From an uncultured Granulicatella sp. (lineage in GTDB: Bacteria; Bacillota; Bacilli; Lactobacillales; Aerococcaceae), in assembly GCA_937891475.1 (NCBI GenBank), contig CALATC010000169.1:1-11106 (forward strand): a stretch of 11,106 bases of DNA, written 5' to 3'. The position numbers were made by a program, and so were the translations under genes. Each line of letters begins with the position of its first letter. Within the stretch, counting starts at the first letter, position 1. Below, piece by piece: positions 1 to 6,283 of the stretch. A model generated the notes under the pieces. It had not been told where the DNA came from, ran no database searches, and was given only the letters and a program-made list of their open reading frames with translations.

Positions 1-621
1 AAAGTCAAAGCTAAGAACCCAGGTAAGGAAGTAACAGTAGGAGACGACGGTACAGTAACAGTGACAGATTCAACAACAGGAATCAGTCATACAATTCCAG
101 CAACAGACTTAGTAATTGAATTTGCTAAAGGGGATCCTACAAGATTAGAAGTTCCAGGATTAATCATTACTAAGTGGACGGATGAACAAGGTAATGACTT
201 GAAACAATCTGATGCTAAAGCACCATCAGTACCAGGTGAAGCTAATGAAGCATTAGAACCAGGAGAAATTGACGGATATGTATTTGTAAGAACAGAGGTT
301 AAAGGTAATATTGTAACTCATATCTTCAGAAAAGTTTCATCAACTGAAACAATTGGAGATAACAAACCACAATCTACTCCTGAAGTACCAACTGATAATA
401 CAGAACATAAACCTGAAACAATCACTCCAAATGAACAAACAACTGAAACTGAGAATCCTACAGCGAAGCCAAAAGCTTCTCAAAACATCTTGCCAAACAC
501 TGGTACGGCAGATGGATTAGGAATCTTCTCTACAGCAGTAGCTTCAATTCTTGCAGGTTTAGGATTATTCCTTCCTGTGAAAAAAGAAGATGAAGATGAG
601 GAAGAAACACAAAAGAATTAA
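1..621 (+). CDS. LPxTG cell-wall-anchored surface protein, C-terminal part
   Basis: This is the 3' end of a larger gene. The reading frame is open from base 1, so the GTG at 61 is an internal Val codon and not a start. Numbering residues from the window edge, residues 1 to about 40 are a Thr/Val/Gly-rich segment typical of repeated stalk domains. Residues about 55-115 form a compact domain ending in GYVFVRTEVKG and THIFRKV, which resembles MucBP-like pre-anchor modules (a resemblance only). Residues about 118-160 are a Pro/Thr/Glu-rich wall-spanning spacer. The sortase signal LPNTG is encoded at 490-504, followed by a hydrophobic stretch and a short tail. The tail is odd: only KK follows the membrane segment, then a run of acidic residues and a final QKN. 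Known sorting signals are cut between Thr and Gly by sortase A and joined to peptidoglycan. The ligand or adhesin role cannot be told from this fragment. A long hairpin follows the stop. Confidence 0.93.
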   Translation, partial: KVKAKNPGKEVTVGDDGTVTVTDSTTGISHTIPATDLVIEFAKGDPTRLEVPGLIITKWTDEQGNDLKQSDAKAPSVPGEANEALEPGEIDGYVFVRTEVKGNIVTHIFRKVSSTETIGDNKPQSTPEVPTDNTEHKPETITPNEQTTETENPTAKPKASQNILPNTGTADGLGIFSTAVASILAGLGLFLPVKKEDEDEEETQKN

Positions 622-667
622 TTTTTTCGATTGACTGAATGAATAATTTGAAGTGTGAACCTTAAGG

Positions 668-716
668 AAAGAAACGGATAGAAAGATCTAGAAAGTCTTT
701 CTATCCGACTTTCTTT
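668..716 (+). terminator. Long hairpin after the surface protein gene
   Basis: A perfect 12-bp stem pairs 675-686 with 696-707 around a 9-base loop. An outer 7-bp stem (668-674 with 710-716) extends it across a 2-base bulge. The 3' side ends in TTTCTTT rather than a pure T run. It sits 46 bases past the stop of the LPxTG gene and before the next start, so a terminator for the surface protein gene is the likeliest role. Confidence 0.65.
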
Positions 717-725
717 AGGTCAGGA

Positions 726-740
726 TGTAAGCGCTTATCA
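726..740. promoter_or_regulatory. cre-like palindrome (possible CcpA site)
   Basis: The bases TGTAAGCGCTTATCA contain the 10-bp perfect palindrome TAAGCGCTTA and match most of the catabolite-response-element consensus TGWAARCGYTWNCW, missing at the last two positions. It lies 18 bases upstream of the chosen HNH start. Binding by CcpA is inference. The match is imperfect and no clear promoter is visible next to it. Confidence 0.3.
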
Positions 741-758
741 ATGAAGGAGTATAGTATA

Positions 759-1259
759 ATGACAGATAAAAGAAAAGATTTCAAAATTTGGTATAAGGAA
801 CTTCACGATTTAAAAGATGATATAGGAATTATTAATGAAGATAATGAAAATGGTGAGGATACTCAAAACGATTCAGAAAAGTGGGAGTTACATCACATTA
901 TTCCTTTTGAAAATGTGAAAAAGAATGTTGATATAAAAATAATCGACAGTCTATCAAATTTAATTTGTTTGAAAAAGAAATTTCATGTTGAAATCAGTAA
1001 AGAAATTCAAAAAGGAATATGTTATTTTGGAATTGAATTTCATAAAGATGATAATGGAGTATATAATAGCGTTTCATTTTTTGATATAAAAGCAACTGAA
1101 ACATCTCCAAATAGATATTTTCAATACAATGGTATGACCAAATTTAGAAATAGAGATTTAGTGTTCTTTAATCCTGATTTAGCAAATTATATTGAAAAAT
1201 ATAATGAGACGTGTCGGGAGATAAATAAAGATCAGTTACTTGGAAATTGGAAAAAGTAA
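759..1259 (+). CDS. HNH-motif putative endonuclease, small orphan protein
   Basis: The start at 759 is chosen because GAAGGAG (743-749) lies 9 bases upstream; an in-frame ATG at 741 has no ribosome binding site. The 166-residue product has an HNH-like core: WELHHIIP at residues 42-49, then SNLICL with Asn67, then FHVEI with His76. The order His46-Asn67-His76 and the LHHIIP context are what HNH (His-Me finger) nucleases use to hold a catalytic metal; the zinc-binding Cys pairs of some HNH families are absent. Residues 20-40 are acidic and probably flexible. The C-terminal half is unrecognised, with an aromatic strand-rich look. No signal peptide or membrane segment is visible. The gene stands alone, is very A+T-rich, and sits between a surface protein gene and a decayed repressor gene, so it may be imported. 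It could be a restriction-type or toxin-type nuclease, or an inactive relative. The HNH call is fairly sure; the biological role is unknown. Confidence 0.7.
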   Translation: MTDKRKDFKIWYKELHDLKDDIGIINEDNENGEDTQNDSEKWELHHIIPFENVKKNVDIKIIDSLSNLICLKKKFHVEISKEIQKGICYFGIEFHKDDNGVYNSVSFFDIKATETSPNRYFQYNGMTKFRNRDLVFFNPDLANYIEKYNETCREINKDQLLGNWKK

Positions 1260-1525
1260 CAGATAGGGAATGAGTAGATTAATTTAGAATAATCAATATT
1301 TGAAAAAACTTACAAAGTGGATAGTACATTGGAGAGCTTTAGGGCATCTTAAATCCTATTTAATTATTATGATTATAAGTCTTAATAATATATAATTGAA
1401 GTCCTTTGTATAATATTACTACTTTTTTAGAGTGGCGGTATTATTTAACTTTATCAAGGGAAATAAATTTTAACCAGTTTACTTTATGAAAAATTTGCTA
1501 TTATATCTATAAGTAGTGATGTATC
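1260..1525. other. Non-coding, very A+T-rich gap
   Basis: I see no gene on either strand in these 266 bases. A weak 11-bp stem with several G-T pairs (about 1412-1422 with 1433-1443) is possible but unconvincing. A poor promoter-like pair, TTTACT then TTATAT about 17 bases on, lies near 1478-1506 and might once have served the broken repressor gene downstream. No clear terminator follows the HNH gene. Confidence 0.4.
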
Positions 1526-1855
1526 ATGTTAAATGTTGGTGAAGTTGGAAAAAGAATTAAAAATCTTAGGAAAACATCAAATCATACTCATGATATGATT
1601 GCTGAATATTTGTCGTGAAATCAAAATATAATTGCAGAGATGTAAATGGGTGAAAGAAATATTACCTCAGATGTTATTGAAAAACTATCTGCATTGTTTT
1701 GTTGTACAGTTCCCTCCCTTTTGCTTGGAGAACAAGATGACCATAAGTGTATCGTATCATTTCGAGAAAATAAATTGACTATTCAAGATTTTAAAGTATT
1801 AGCTACGATTAACAGAATAGCCTTGAATCAATTTGAAATGGATAAGTTATTATGA
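1526..1855 (+). pseudogene. Broken XRE (HTH) repressor, two in-frame stops
   Basis: Read from the ATG at 1526, one frame gives a 109-codon XRE-type regulator interrupted by TGA at 1616-1618 and TAA at 1643-1645. The first segment, with VGKRIKNLRKTSNHTHDMIAE, is helix 1 and the start of helix 2 of a Cro/CI HTH. After the stops the frame continues with GERNITSDVIEKLSALFCC, which is the end of the HTH_3 fold where families read 'KGERNI..DVIEKLS.LF'. The C-terminal part (FRENKLTIQDFKVLATINRIALNQFEMDKLL in pieces) matches the tail I associate with XRE regulators paired with ImmA/IrrE peptidases. An ATG at 1646 opens the 69-codon remainder, but that product lacks the recognition helix and has no ribosome binding site. 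Both stops fall in the DNA-binding core, so the gene is almost surely dead. Elsewhere TGA ends genes in this window, so recoding is not a good explanation. Confidence 0.85.
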
Positions 1856-1926
1856 ATTTGAGTGAGATATTTAATAGAAAATTAGAGGAAATGGATTCTT
1901 TTTCTCTTAATTCTTTCATGCAGTAA
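1852..1926 (+). pseudogene. 25-codon stub of the gene after the XRE regulator (ImmA/IrrE-like partner?)
   Basis: An ATG at 1852 overlaps the TGA of the repressor gene as ATGA, the usual sign of translational coupling. It reads MNLSEIFNRKLEEMDSFSLN and four more residues before a TAA at 1924-1926. An Asn-Leu-Ser start followed by an amphipathic helix fits the N-terminus of an ImmA/IrrE-type metallopeptidase, which commonly follows this kind of XRE gene. No HExxH motif or further coding follows, and a terminator comes 18 bases later, so the rest has been deleted. The truncation is visible; the family assignment is inference from the neighbour. Confidence 0.35.
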
Positions 1927-1944
1927 TATCTTTATAAATAAACT

Positions 1945-1979
1945 AAAGCTCCCCGTGTGTACTATACGGAGAGCTTTTT
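1945..1979 (+). terminator. Rho-independent terminator after the decayed repressor pair
   Basis: AAAGCTCCCCGT (1945-1956) pairs with ACGGAGAGCTTT (1966-1977) with one mismatch around a 9-base loop, and the 3' arm runs into five T (1975-1979). It probably ended the lost XRE/partner operon. Confidence 0.8.
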
Positions 1980-2248
1980 CACTATGATTCGTAAGTGCCA
2001 ATAACGAGATGTCTGTCATTAGATATGAACTTCTTCTATACTACAAATAAGAAGTAGAAATGGAGGAAATAGTAGGACAAAACAAATTGTGCCACTAAAC
2101 GTTCATCAAAAAAGGAAAAGAAACTTACGTCTATTCTAAAATAGATACACGTATTGATTCAGTTTATGAGGATTTATTAGTCTTTTTGATTTTCTTAAAG
2201 AAAGAATTCGTAGAGGATTTGGATTAGTAGCTTGAGTAACAACTAGTG
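1980..2248. other. Non-coding stretch, probably degraded sequence
   Basis: No gene can be supported. The longest hint of coding is a plus-strand frame from 2099 to about 2221 that reads TFIKKGKETYVYSKIDTRID and then SVYEDLLVFLIFLKKEF before a stop. It has no start codon, no ribosome binding site and no family I recognise. It may be debris of a gene or of a transposase, since it lies next to an IS-like end. Confidence 0.4.
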
Positions 2249-2276
2249 GAGTTTACACAAAATTCTTGACACTGTC
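2249..2276. mobile_element. Relic end of an IS256-type insertion sequence (possible)
   Basis: The bases GTTTACACAAAATTCTTGAC (2251-2270) followed by ACTGTC resemble terminal inverted repeats of IS256/mutator-family elements in Firmicutes, recalled from general knowledge and not checked. No transposase and no opposite end are recognisable in the window, so at most a fragment is left. Confidence 0.4.
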
Positions 2277-2333
2277 TTATTTAAATTAAAAATTTTTAAA
2301 AATAAAAATATTTTTCGTCCTTTTTTTCGTATA

Positions 2334-2381
2334 TATAAGTGAAGTGTAATTACTAGTGAGAAGTCACTGGAAGATACTTCC
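2334..2381 (+). promoter_or_regulatory. Candidate promoter and paired leader hairpins of the Rpn gene
   Basis: TATAAG at 2334-2339 is the best -10 candidate; the -35 region 17 bases upstream (TTTTTC) is poor. The leader then has two abutting hairpins: AGTGA/TCACT (2355-2359 with 2364-2368) and TGGAAG/CTTCCA (2368-2373 with 2377-2382). GAAGT (2360-2364) can instead pair with ACTTC (2376-2380), so two exclusive folds are possible. Function is not shown. Confidence 0.3.
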
Positions 2382-2407
2382 AAACAATAAAGAGAGGAAG
2401 AAATAAT

Positions 2408-3295
2408 ATGAAAGAGAGAATTGAAGGGGCAAGACCAATGATGGATTTAATGGCAAAGAAGATATTTAGCAATACGGAAATTACAGCACAATTTATACGT
2501 GATATATTTGATTTGCCTGTAGAACATGTAAAAATTTTAGAAAGTACCCAGATACACGAGTTTTATTTGGATGAATTTCCTTATTCAACACATATTGACG
2601 TGTTGGCTGAACTAGATGATCACACACAAATTATTATTGAAATACAAGTAGCTCTACAAATTGACTTTATCAAGCATTTGTGTTTATATTTATGTGAACA
2701 AGTTTCTAAAAATATGAATATGCATAAAAAAGATGGTACTCAAACCTATCATCTTGCAAAGGAAATGATACCAGTATATGCTATTGCGATTACACAGGAA
2801 CGATATTTTGAAGATGATCGTATGTATCATTCATTTAGCTTAAGAGATGATGAATCTTACGAAGAATTAAAAGTATATTTTAAAGGAATCAAAGAAAAGC
2901 GTAACTTAATGGGTATGGCATTTTTAGAATTAGATAAATATGATCCAACTAAAATAAAACATTATAGAAAAGTTCGATGGATTGAGTTTTTTGGTAACAA
3001 ACCTTATACACAAAATCCAGAGGCAATACTAGAAACAGCAGATATGATTATGAATCGAACTGGTTGGACAGAGGAGGAACGAACGATGTATGATGATCGA
3101 ACAAGAAAATTAGATGGCTACTATGCCCATTTAGAGTATGTCGCAGAAGAAAAAGAACTAGCAAGAATGGAAGGGATATCAGAAGGTGCCATTACAACTA
3201 TTGTTAGCTTAATCAAAGATGGAATCCTCACAGTCGAAAGTGGGGCAAAGAGATTAAATATGTCAGAATCAGAATTAGCTGCGTACTTATCTTAA
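2408..3295 (+). CDS. Rpn family nuclease / PD-(D/E)XK transposase-like protein
   Basis: The 295-residue product belongs to the Rpn (recombination-promoting nuclease, PDDEXK_2) group. Its N-terminus runs MDLMAKKIFSNTEITAQFIR. The nuclease core is HIDVLAELDD then IIIEIQVA: Asp64, Glu78 and Gln80 form the D-...-ExQ version of the PD-(D/E)XK active site. The middle (residues 85-200) has the usual family pattern including RKVRWIEFF. The C-terminus (about 248-295) has the EGISEGA... and DGILTVESGAKRLNMSE pattern, a small helical segment common in these proteins. Length is normal and no key residue is missing. AGAGAGGAAG lies upstream of the ATG at a suitable distance. E. coli RpnA-like proteins are known to cut DNA and promote RecA-independent recombination; work on this group also suggests roles in phage defence. 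The gene stands alone and next to decayed mobile DNA, which fits horizontal spread. Confidence 0.9.
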   Translation: MKERIEGARPMMDLMAKKIFSNTEITAQFIRDIFDLPVEHVKILESTQIHEFYLDEFPYSTHIDVLAELDDHTQIIIEIQVALQIDFIKHLCLYLCEQVSKNMNMHKKDGTQTYHLAKEMIPVYAIAITQERYFEDDRMYHSFSLRDDESYEELKVYFKGIKEKRNLMGMAFLELDKYDPTKIKHYRKVRWIEFFGNKPYTQNPEAILETADMIMNRTGWTEEERTMYDDRTRKLDGYYAHLEYVAEEKELARMEGISEGAITTIVSLIKDGILTVESGAKRLNMSESELAAYLS

Positions 3296-3300
3296 AAATA

Positions 3301-3348
3301 AAAAGTTGTTACATCCTTATCAGCTGATGAGGAGTAACAACTTTTTTT
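3301..3348. terminator. Two-way terminator between the Rpn gene and the ligase-like gene
   Basis: AAAAGTTGTTAC (3301-3312) pairs perfectly with GTAACAACTTTT (3334-3345). After one mismatch the stem continues through TCCT/AGGA and ATCAG/CTGAT, giving a nearly complete hairpin. T runs lie on both outer sides (TTTTTTT on plus, and the A-rich 3294-3304 read from minus), so it can stop both convergent genes. Confidence 0.9.
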
Positions 3349-3380
3349 GTTGAACACCGAAGAAAATTCTTTTTTCGAAG

Positions 3381-4577
3381 TTATTCATGCGGAATATCAA
3401 TAGTTTCGTTTCTTTCCCACATTGGAATGCTGCACATTACAACTAGGAAAATGAAAGCTGATTGAATCCAGAATAGTGCTAAGTCGAAAATTCCGTGAAC
3501 CGCAACTACGACTAAAAATGAAACATATAATCCAACAATTGGACGTTTTTGAGGTTGACGACTCATTTCAATCAAACTACGAACAGGCTTAATACTAGCA
3601 ATCGCTAATAATAAAGTACCAATATATCCATAACTTAAAATTGTATCAATATAAATACTATGGGCATGTTCATGATAAATGGCACCAATTCGTTGATAGC
3701 TATGCATATACGTTAATGGCCCTTCACCGAAAAATGGATTTTGTTTGAAAAGTGTGAATCCTGCATTCCAAATGGAAATACGTTCATCCATGGACGAATC
3801 TAATGTTCCCATTCGAACCCCAATATCATTTGAAAATAGGAAGAATAGTCCAATAATAAAGACGCCAACACTTAACCAAAATGCTCGAGAACTTTTAATT
3901 GTTGTAAATAAATAGATAATTGCTCCACAAATAATTGCTGGGAAAGCTGTTCTATTTTGAGTAAAGTTCAATCCGAATAAATTGATAAAGCAAGCGATAA
4001 TACAGATGACTTTCCATTTCCAATTTTTGGTCGTTGTGAAAAGGTAAAAACCAATCATAATACAGAAACAACAAATGATTCCGTAATAATTTGGATTAAA
4101 GAATGTAACCTCAGCACGATTTTGATGCCAGATTTGCATATTTGGTGCTAAAAATGCGTAGTTAAATTTATGAACAATTTCAAAATGTTCTAAAAAGGCA
4201 AATAGCGCTGCAAATATACTTCCTAATAATATCGTCTGTAATACAATGTGGAAAAAGTCTTGATTAATCCGTTTCTGGTAATAAACAAAGAATATGGCAA
4301 ACCATAAAAATAAAATGGAAGCTGCAACTCCTAGTAAATTTCCACTAACTGCTGAGATAATTGTGCTATAGGCAATAAACGTTAATAACACTGGATAATT
4401 CAGTAGTTGTCTTAAAATATGTTTCATTTTTCCGGTAAAGATTAGTAGGATAAAATAAAACAAGAACAATGATAAAAACAAGTAAAACGGCAAAAAGATG
4501 CTGACAATCATTAAATAGAGTGCCAAATCTTGGTTTGGGAATCGCTTGATCTTATCAAGGATATACATTAGTTTCAT
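3381..4577 (-). CDS. O-antigen ligase / Wzy-like polytopic membrane protein
   Basis: The 398-residue product is very hydrophobic with about 10-12 predicted membrane spans and a long extracytoplasmic loop before the last spans. The loop carries the marks of the O-antigen ligase/polymerase (Wzy_C) family: DERISIW with Arg266, NPFFGEGPL at 280-288, and YHEHAHSIYID with His304 and His306. FNPNYYG (160-166) and TQNRTA (206-211) are further family-like motifs. Relatives join or polymerise lipid-linked sugar chains on the outer face of the membrane; in Gram-positives such proteins act in capsule, wall polysaccharide or glycoprotein glycan assembly. No sugar-pathway genes lie beside it, so its substrate is unknown. 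AGAAAGGA lies six bases before the ATG, which supports this start. It is transcribed alone, opposite to gor, from a candidate promoter at 4635-4643, and ends at the shared two-way terminator. Confidence 0.85.
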   Translation of the reverse strand: MKLMYILDKIKRFPNQDLALYLMIVSIFLPFYLFLSLFLFYFILLIFTGKMKHILRQLLNYPVLLTFIAYSTIISAVSGNLLGVAASILFLWFAIFFVYYQKRINQDFFHIVLQTILLGSIFAALFAFLEHFEIVHKFNYAFLAPNMQIWHQNRAEVTFFNPNYYGIICCFCIMIGFYLFTTTKNWKWKVICIIACFINLFGLNFTQNRTAFPAIICGAIIYLFTTIKSSRAFWLSVGVFIIGLFFLFSNDIGVRMGTLDSSMDERISIWNAGFTLFKQNPFFGEGPLTYMHSYQRIGAIYHEHAHSIYIDTILSYGYIGTLLLAIASIKPVRSLIEMSRQPQKRPIVGLYVSFLVVVAVHGIFDLALFWIQSAFIFLVVMCSIPMWERNETIDIPHE

Positions 4578-4634
4578 AATAATTCCTTTCTAAAACTGAG
4601 AATGCTCTCAAATGAATGGTATGATATCTGACTT

Positions 4635-4643
4635 ATTTTACCA
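4635..4643 (-). promoter_or_regulatory. Extended -10 promoter for the ligase-like gene
   Basis: On the minus strand the sequence reads TGGTAAAAT, a TG-n extended -10 with a good hexamer. A weak -35 (TTTCCC) sits 17 bases upstream. Transcription would start about 50 bases before the ATG at 4577. Confidence 0.4.
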
Positions 4644-4721
4644 TTTTTCATTGAAATGGGAAACATTTTTAAGCAGATTATAACTTTTCTCATAAAAAAC
4701 ATAGGCACGTGAGCAACATAG

Positions 4722-4751
4722 AAGACAAAAAACTTATGATAATGATATGAT
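4722..4751 (+). promoter_or_regulatory. gor: Candidate promoter for gor
   Basis: AAGACA (4722-4727) is followed after 18 bases by TATGAT (4746-4751), with TG at 4743-4744 making an extended -10. It gives a leader of roughly 50 bases before the gor ATG. Confidence 0.45.
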
Positions 4752-4806
4752 ATTTGTAAATTAAATCGTATAGATATTTTAAATAAAGAAGAAAGAGGGA
4801 AAAAAC

Positions 4807-6156
4807 ATGAGAGAATACGATATTATTGCAATTGGTGGAGGAAGCGGCGGTAGTGCTACGATGAATCGTGCAGCCATGCATGGAGCAAAAGCAGCCGTTA
4901 TTGAAGGAAATATTATTGGGGGAACTTGTGTAAATGTTGGGTGTGTTCCTAAAAAAGTAATGTGGTATGGAGCTTTAGTTTCAGAAACACTTAAAAATTA
5001 TGCATCAGATTATGGATATACAATTGGAGAAACTTCATTTGATTTCAAAAAATTAAGAAAAAATCGTCAAGCGTATATTGAACGTTCACGTCAAGCATTT
5101 TCAAACAACTTCAATAGAAATGGAATTGACTATATTGAAGGATATGCTCGTTTTGTAGATAAAAATACAGTAGAAGTAAATGGTGAACTGATTCGTGCAA
5201 AACATATTGTCATCGCAACAGGTTCATATGCTTTTGTTCCAAATATTCCAGGAAGTGAACTTGGTGGAACTTCTGATGATGTATTTGCATGGGAAGAATT
5301 ACCAGAATCAGTATCAATTATTGGTGCAGGATATATTGCTGTTGAATTAGCAGGAGTTTTACATGGATTAGGAGTAAAAACTGACTTATTCGTTCGTAAA
5401 GGTGGACCGTTAAGAGGATTTGACCAAGGTATTGTTGAAGTGTTAGTGGAAGAAATGAAGAAAAATGGTCAACCATTATATACACATAAAGTTCCTCAAA
5501 AATTAGAAAAATTAGACAATGGAGATATTCAAATTCATTTTGAAGATGGTACAACTCATACAAGTCAAAAAGTTATTTGGGCAGTTGGACGTAAAGCGAA
5601 TGTTAGCCAATTAAATTTAGAAGCAGCAGGAGTGGCTTTAAATGAACGTGGATTTATTCAAGTAGATGAATATCAAAATACTACAACACCTGGTATTTAT
5701 GCACTAGGGGATGTTTCTGGTGAAAAAGAATTAACACCAGTAGCGGTTAAAGCGGGTAGAACATTATCAGAACGTTTATTCAATGGAAAAACAGATGCAA
5801 AAATGGATTATGAATTAATTCCAACAGTTGTATTCTCTCATCCAGCGATTGGATCTATTGGTTTAAGTCAAGAACAAGCGGAAGCAAAATATGGTGCTGA
5901 AAATATTAAAGTATATGAATCAAACTTTGCAGGAATGTATTCAGCCATTACAGTTCACCGTCAAATGACAAAATTAAAATTAATTACATTAGGTGAAGAA
6001 GAAAAAATTATTGGCTTACACGGAATTGGTGAAGGCGTTGATGAAATGATTCAAGGTTTCGCAGTTGCGCTTAAAATGGGAGCTACAAAAGCAGATTTTG
6101 ATGCAACAGTAGCAATTCACCCAACAGCTTCAGAAGAATTTGTAACAATGAGATAA
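4807..6156 (+). CDS. gor: Glutathione-disulfide reductase
   Basis: This 449-residue flavoenzyme uses NADPH to reduce glutathione disulfide to two glutathione molecules in the cytoplasm. Visible parts in order: FAD-binding GGGSGGSA at 10-17; redox-active disulfide GGTCVNVGCVPKK with Cys41 and Cys46; ATGS at 137-140; NADPH-binding GAGYIAVE at 173-180; Arg197 and Arg203 in VRKGGPLRGFD, spaced like the two arginines that bind the NADPH 2'-phosphate in human glutathione reductase; second FAD motif YALGDVSG around 301; and the dimer-face HPTASEE with catalytic His438 and Glu443. Length is normal. The Cys-VNVG-Cys spacing and paired arginines separate it from lipoamide dehydrogenase and mercuric reductase; related bis-thiol reductases cannot be wholly ruled out. 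AGAGGG lies before the ATG. The gene stands alone between a promoter and a terminator. It implies that the cell imports or makes glutathione; no synthesis gene is in the window. Confidence 0.93.
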   Translation: MREYDIIAIGGGSGGSATMNRAAMHGAKAAVIEGNIIGGTCVNVGCVPKKVMWYGALVSETLKNYASDYGYTIGETSFDFKKLRKNRQAYIERSRQAFSNNFNRNGIDYIEGYARFVDKNTVEVNGELIRAKHIVIATGSYAFVPNIPGSELGGTSDDVFAWEELPESVSIIGAGYIAVELAGVLHGLGVKTDLFVRKGGPLRGFDQGIVEVLVEEMKKNGQPLYTHKVPQKLEKLDNGDIQIHFEDGTTHTSQKVIWAVGRKANVSQLNLEAAGVALNERGFIQVDEYQNTTTPGIYALGDVSGEKELTPVAVKAGRTLSERLFNGKTDAKMDYELIPTVVFSHPAIGSIGLSQEQAEAKYGAENIKVYESNFAGMYSAITVHRQMTKLKLITLGEEEKIIGLHGIGEGVDEMIQGFAVALKMGATKADFDATVAIHPTASEEFVTMR

Positions 6157-6172
6157 TGAGAATTTGAAAGAT

Positions 6173-6208
6173 AAGGATACTTTTGTTTCGGCAAAGGTAT
6201 CCTTTTTT
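6173..6208 (+). terminator. gor terminator with UUCG loop
   Basis: A 14-bp stem (6173-6186 with 6191-6204, two G-T pairs) is capped by a TTCG tetraloop and followed by six T (6203-6208). This is a textbook Rho-independent terminator. Confidence 0.93.
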
Positions 6209-6224
6209 CTTGATATGATATTAG

Positions 6225-6253
6225 TTGAAGAATGAAGCCGCAGAGTGTATGAT
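6225..6253 (+). promoter_or_regulatory. Promoter for the HAD phosphatase gene
   Basis: TTGAAG (6225-6230) and TATGAT (6248-6253) are separated by exactly 17 bases. It lies between the gor terminator and the AGGAGG of the next gene. Confidence 0.65.
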
Positions 6254-6264
6254 AAATTGTCATA
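6248..6264. promoter_or_regulatory. 17-bp palindrome over the -10 box (possible operator)
   Basis: TATGATAAATTGTCATA is a palindrome around a central A with one mismatched pair. It starts on the -10 hexamer and covers the likely transcription start, where a repressor would act. No regulator is assigned. Confidence 0.3.
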
Positions 6265-6283
6265 AGATTTTAGGAGGAAAAAA

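Noticed and set aside
61..63. GTG as the start of a separate 186-residue gene
   Set aside because: The frame is open to base 1 with matching composition, no ribosome binding site precedes it, and the product would be a surface protein tail without a signal peptide.
1616..1645. Recoding or read-through of TGA and TAA in the XRE frame
   Set aside because: Two different stops occur within 30 bases in the conserved core, TGG is used for Trp throughout the window, and TGA also ends the same frame. Decay is the simpler reading.
1..3348. A complete new defence island (HNH, XRE, Rpn)
   Set aside because: The genes are separated by terminators, the XRE pair is broken, and no shared operon or recurring partner is visible.
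4735..4752. Fur or PerR box in the gor promoter
   Set aside because: TGATAATGAT fits only one half-site; the inverted half is missing.
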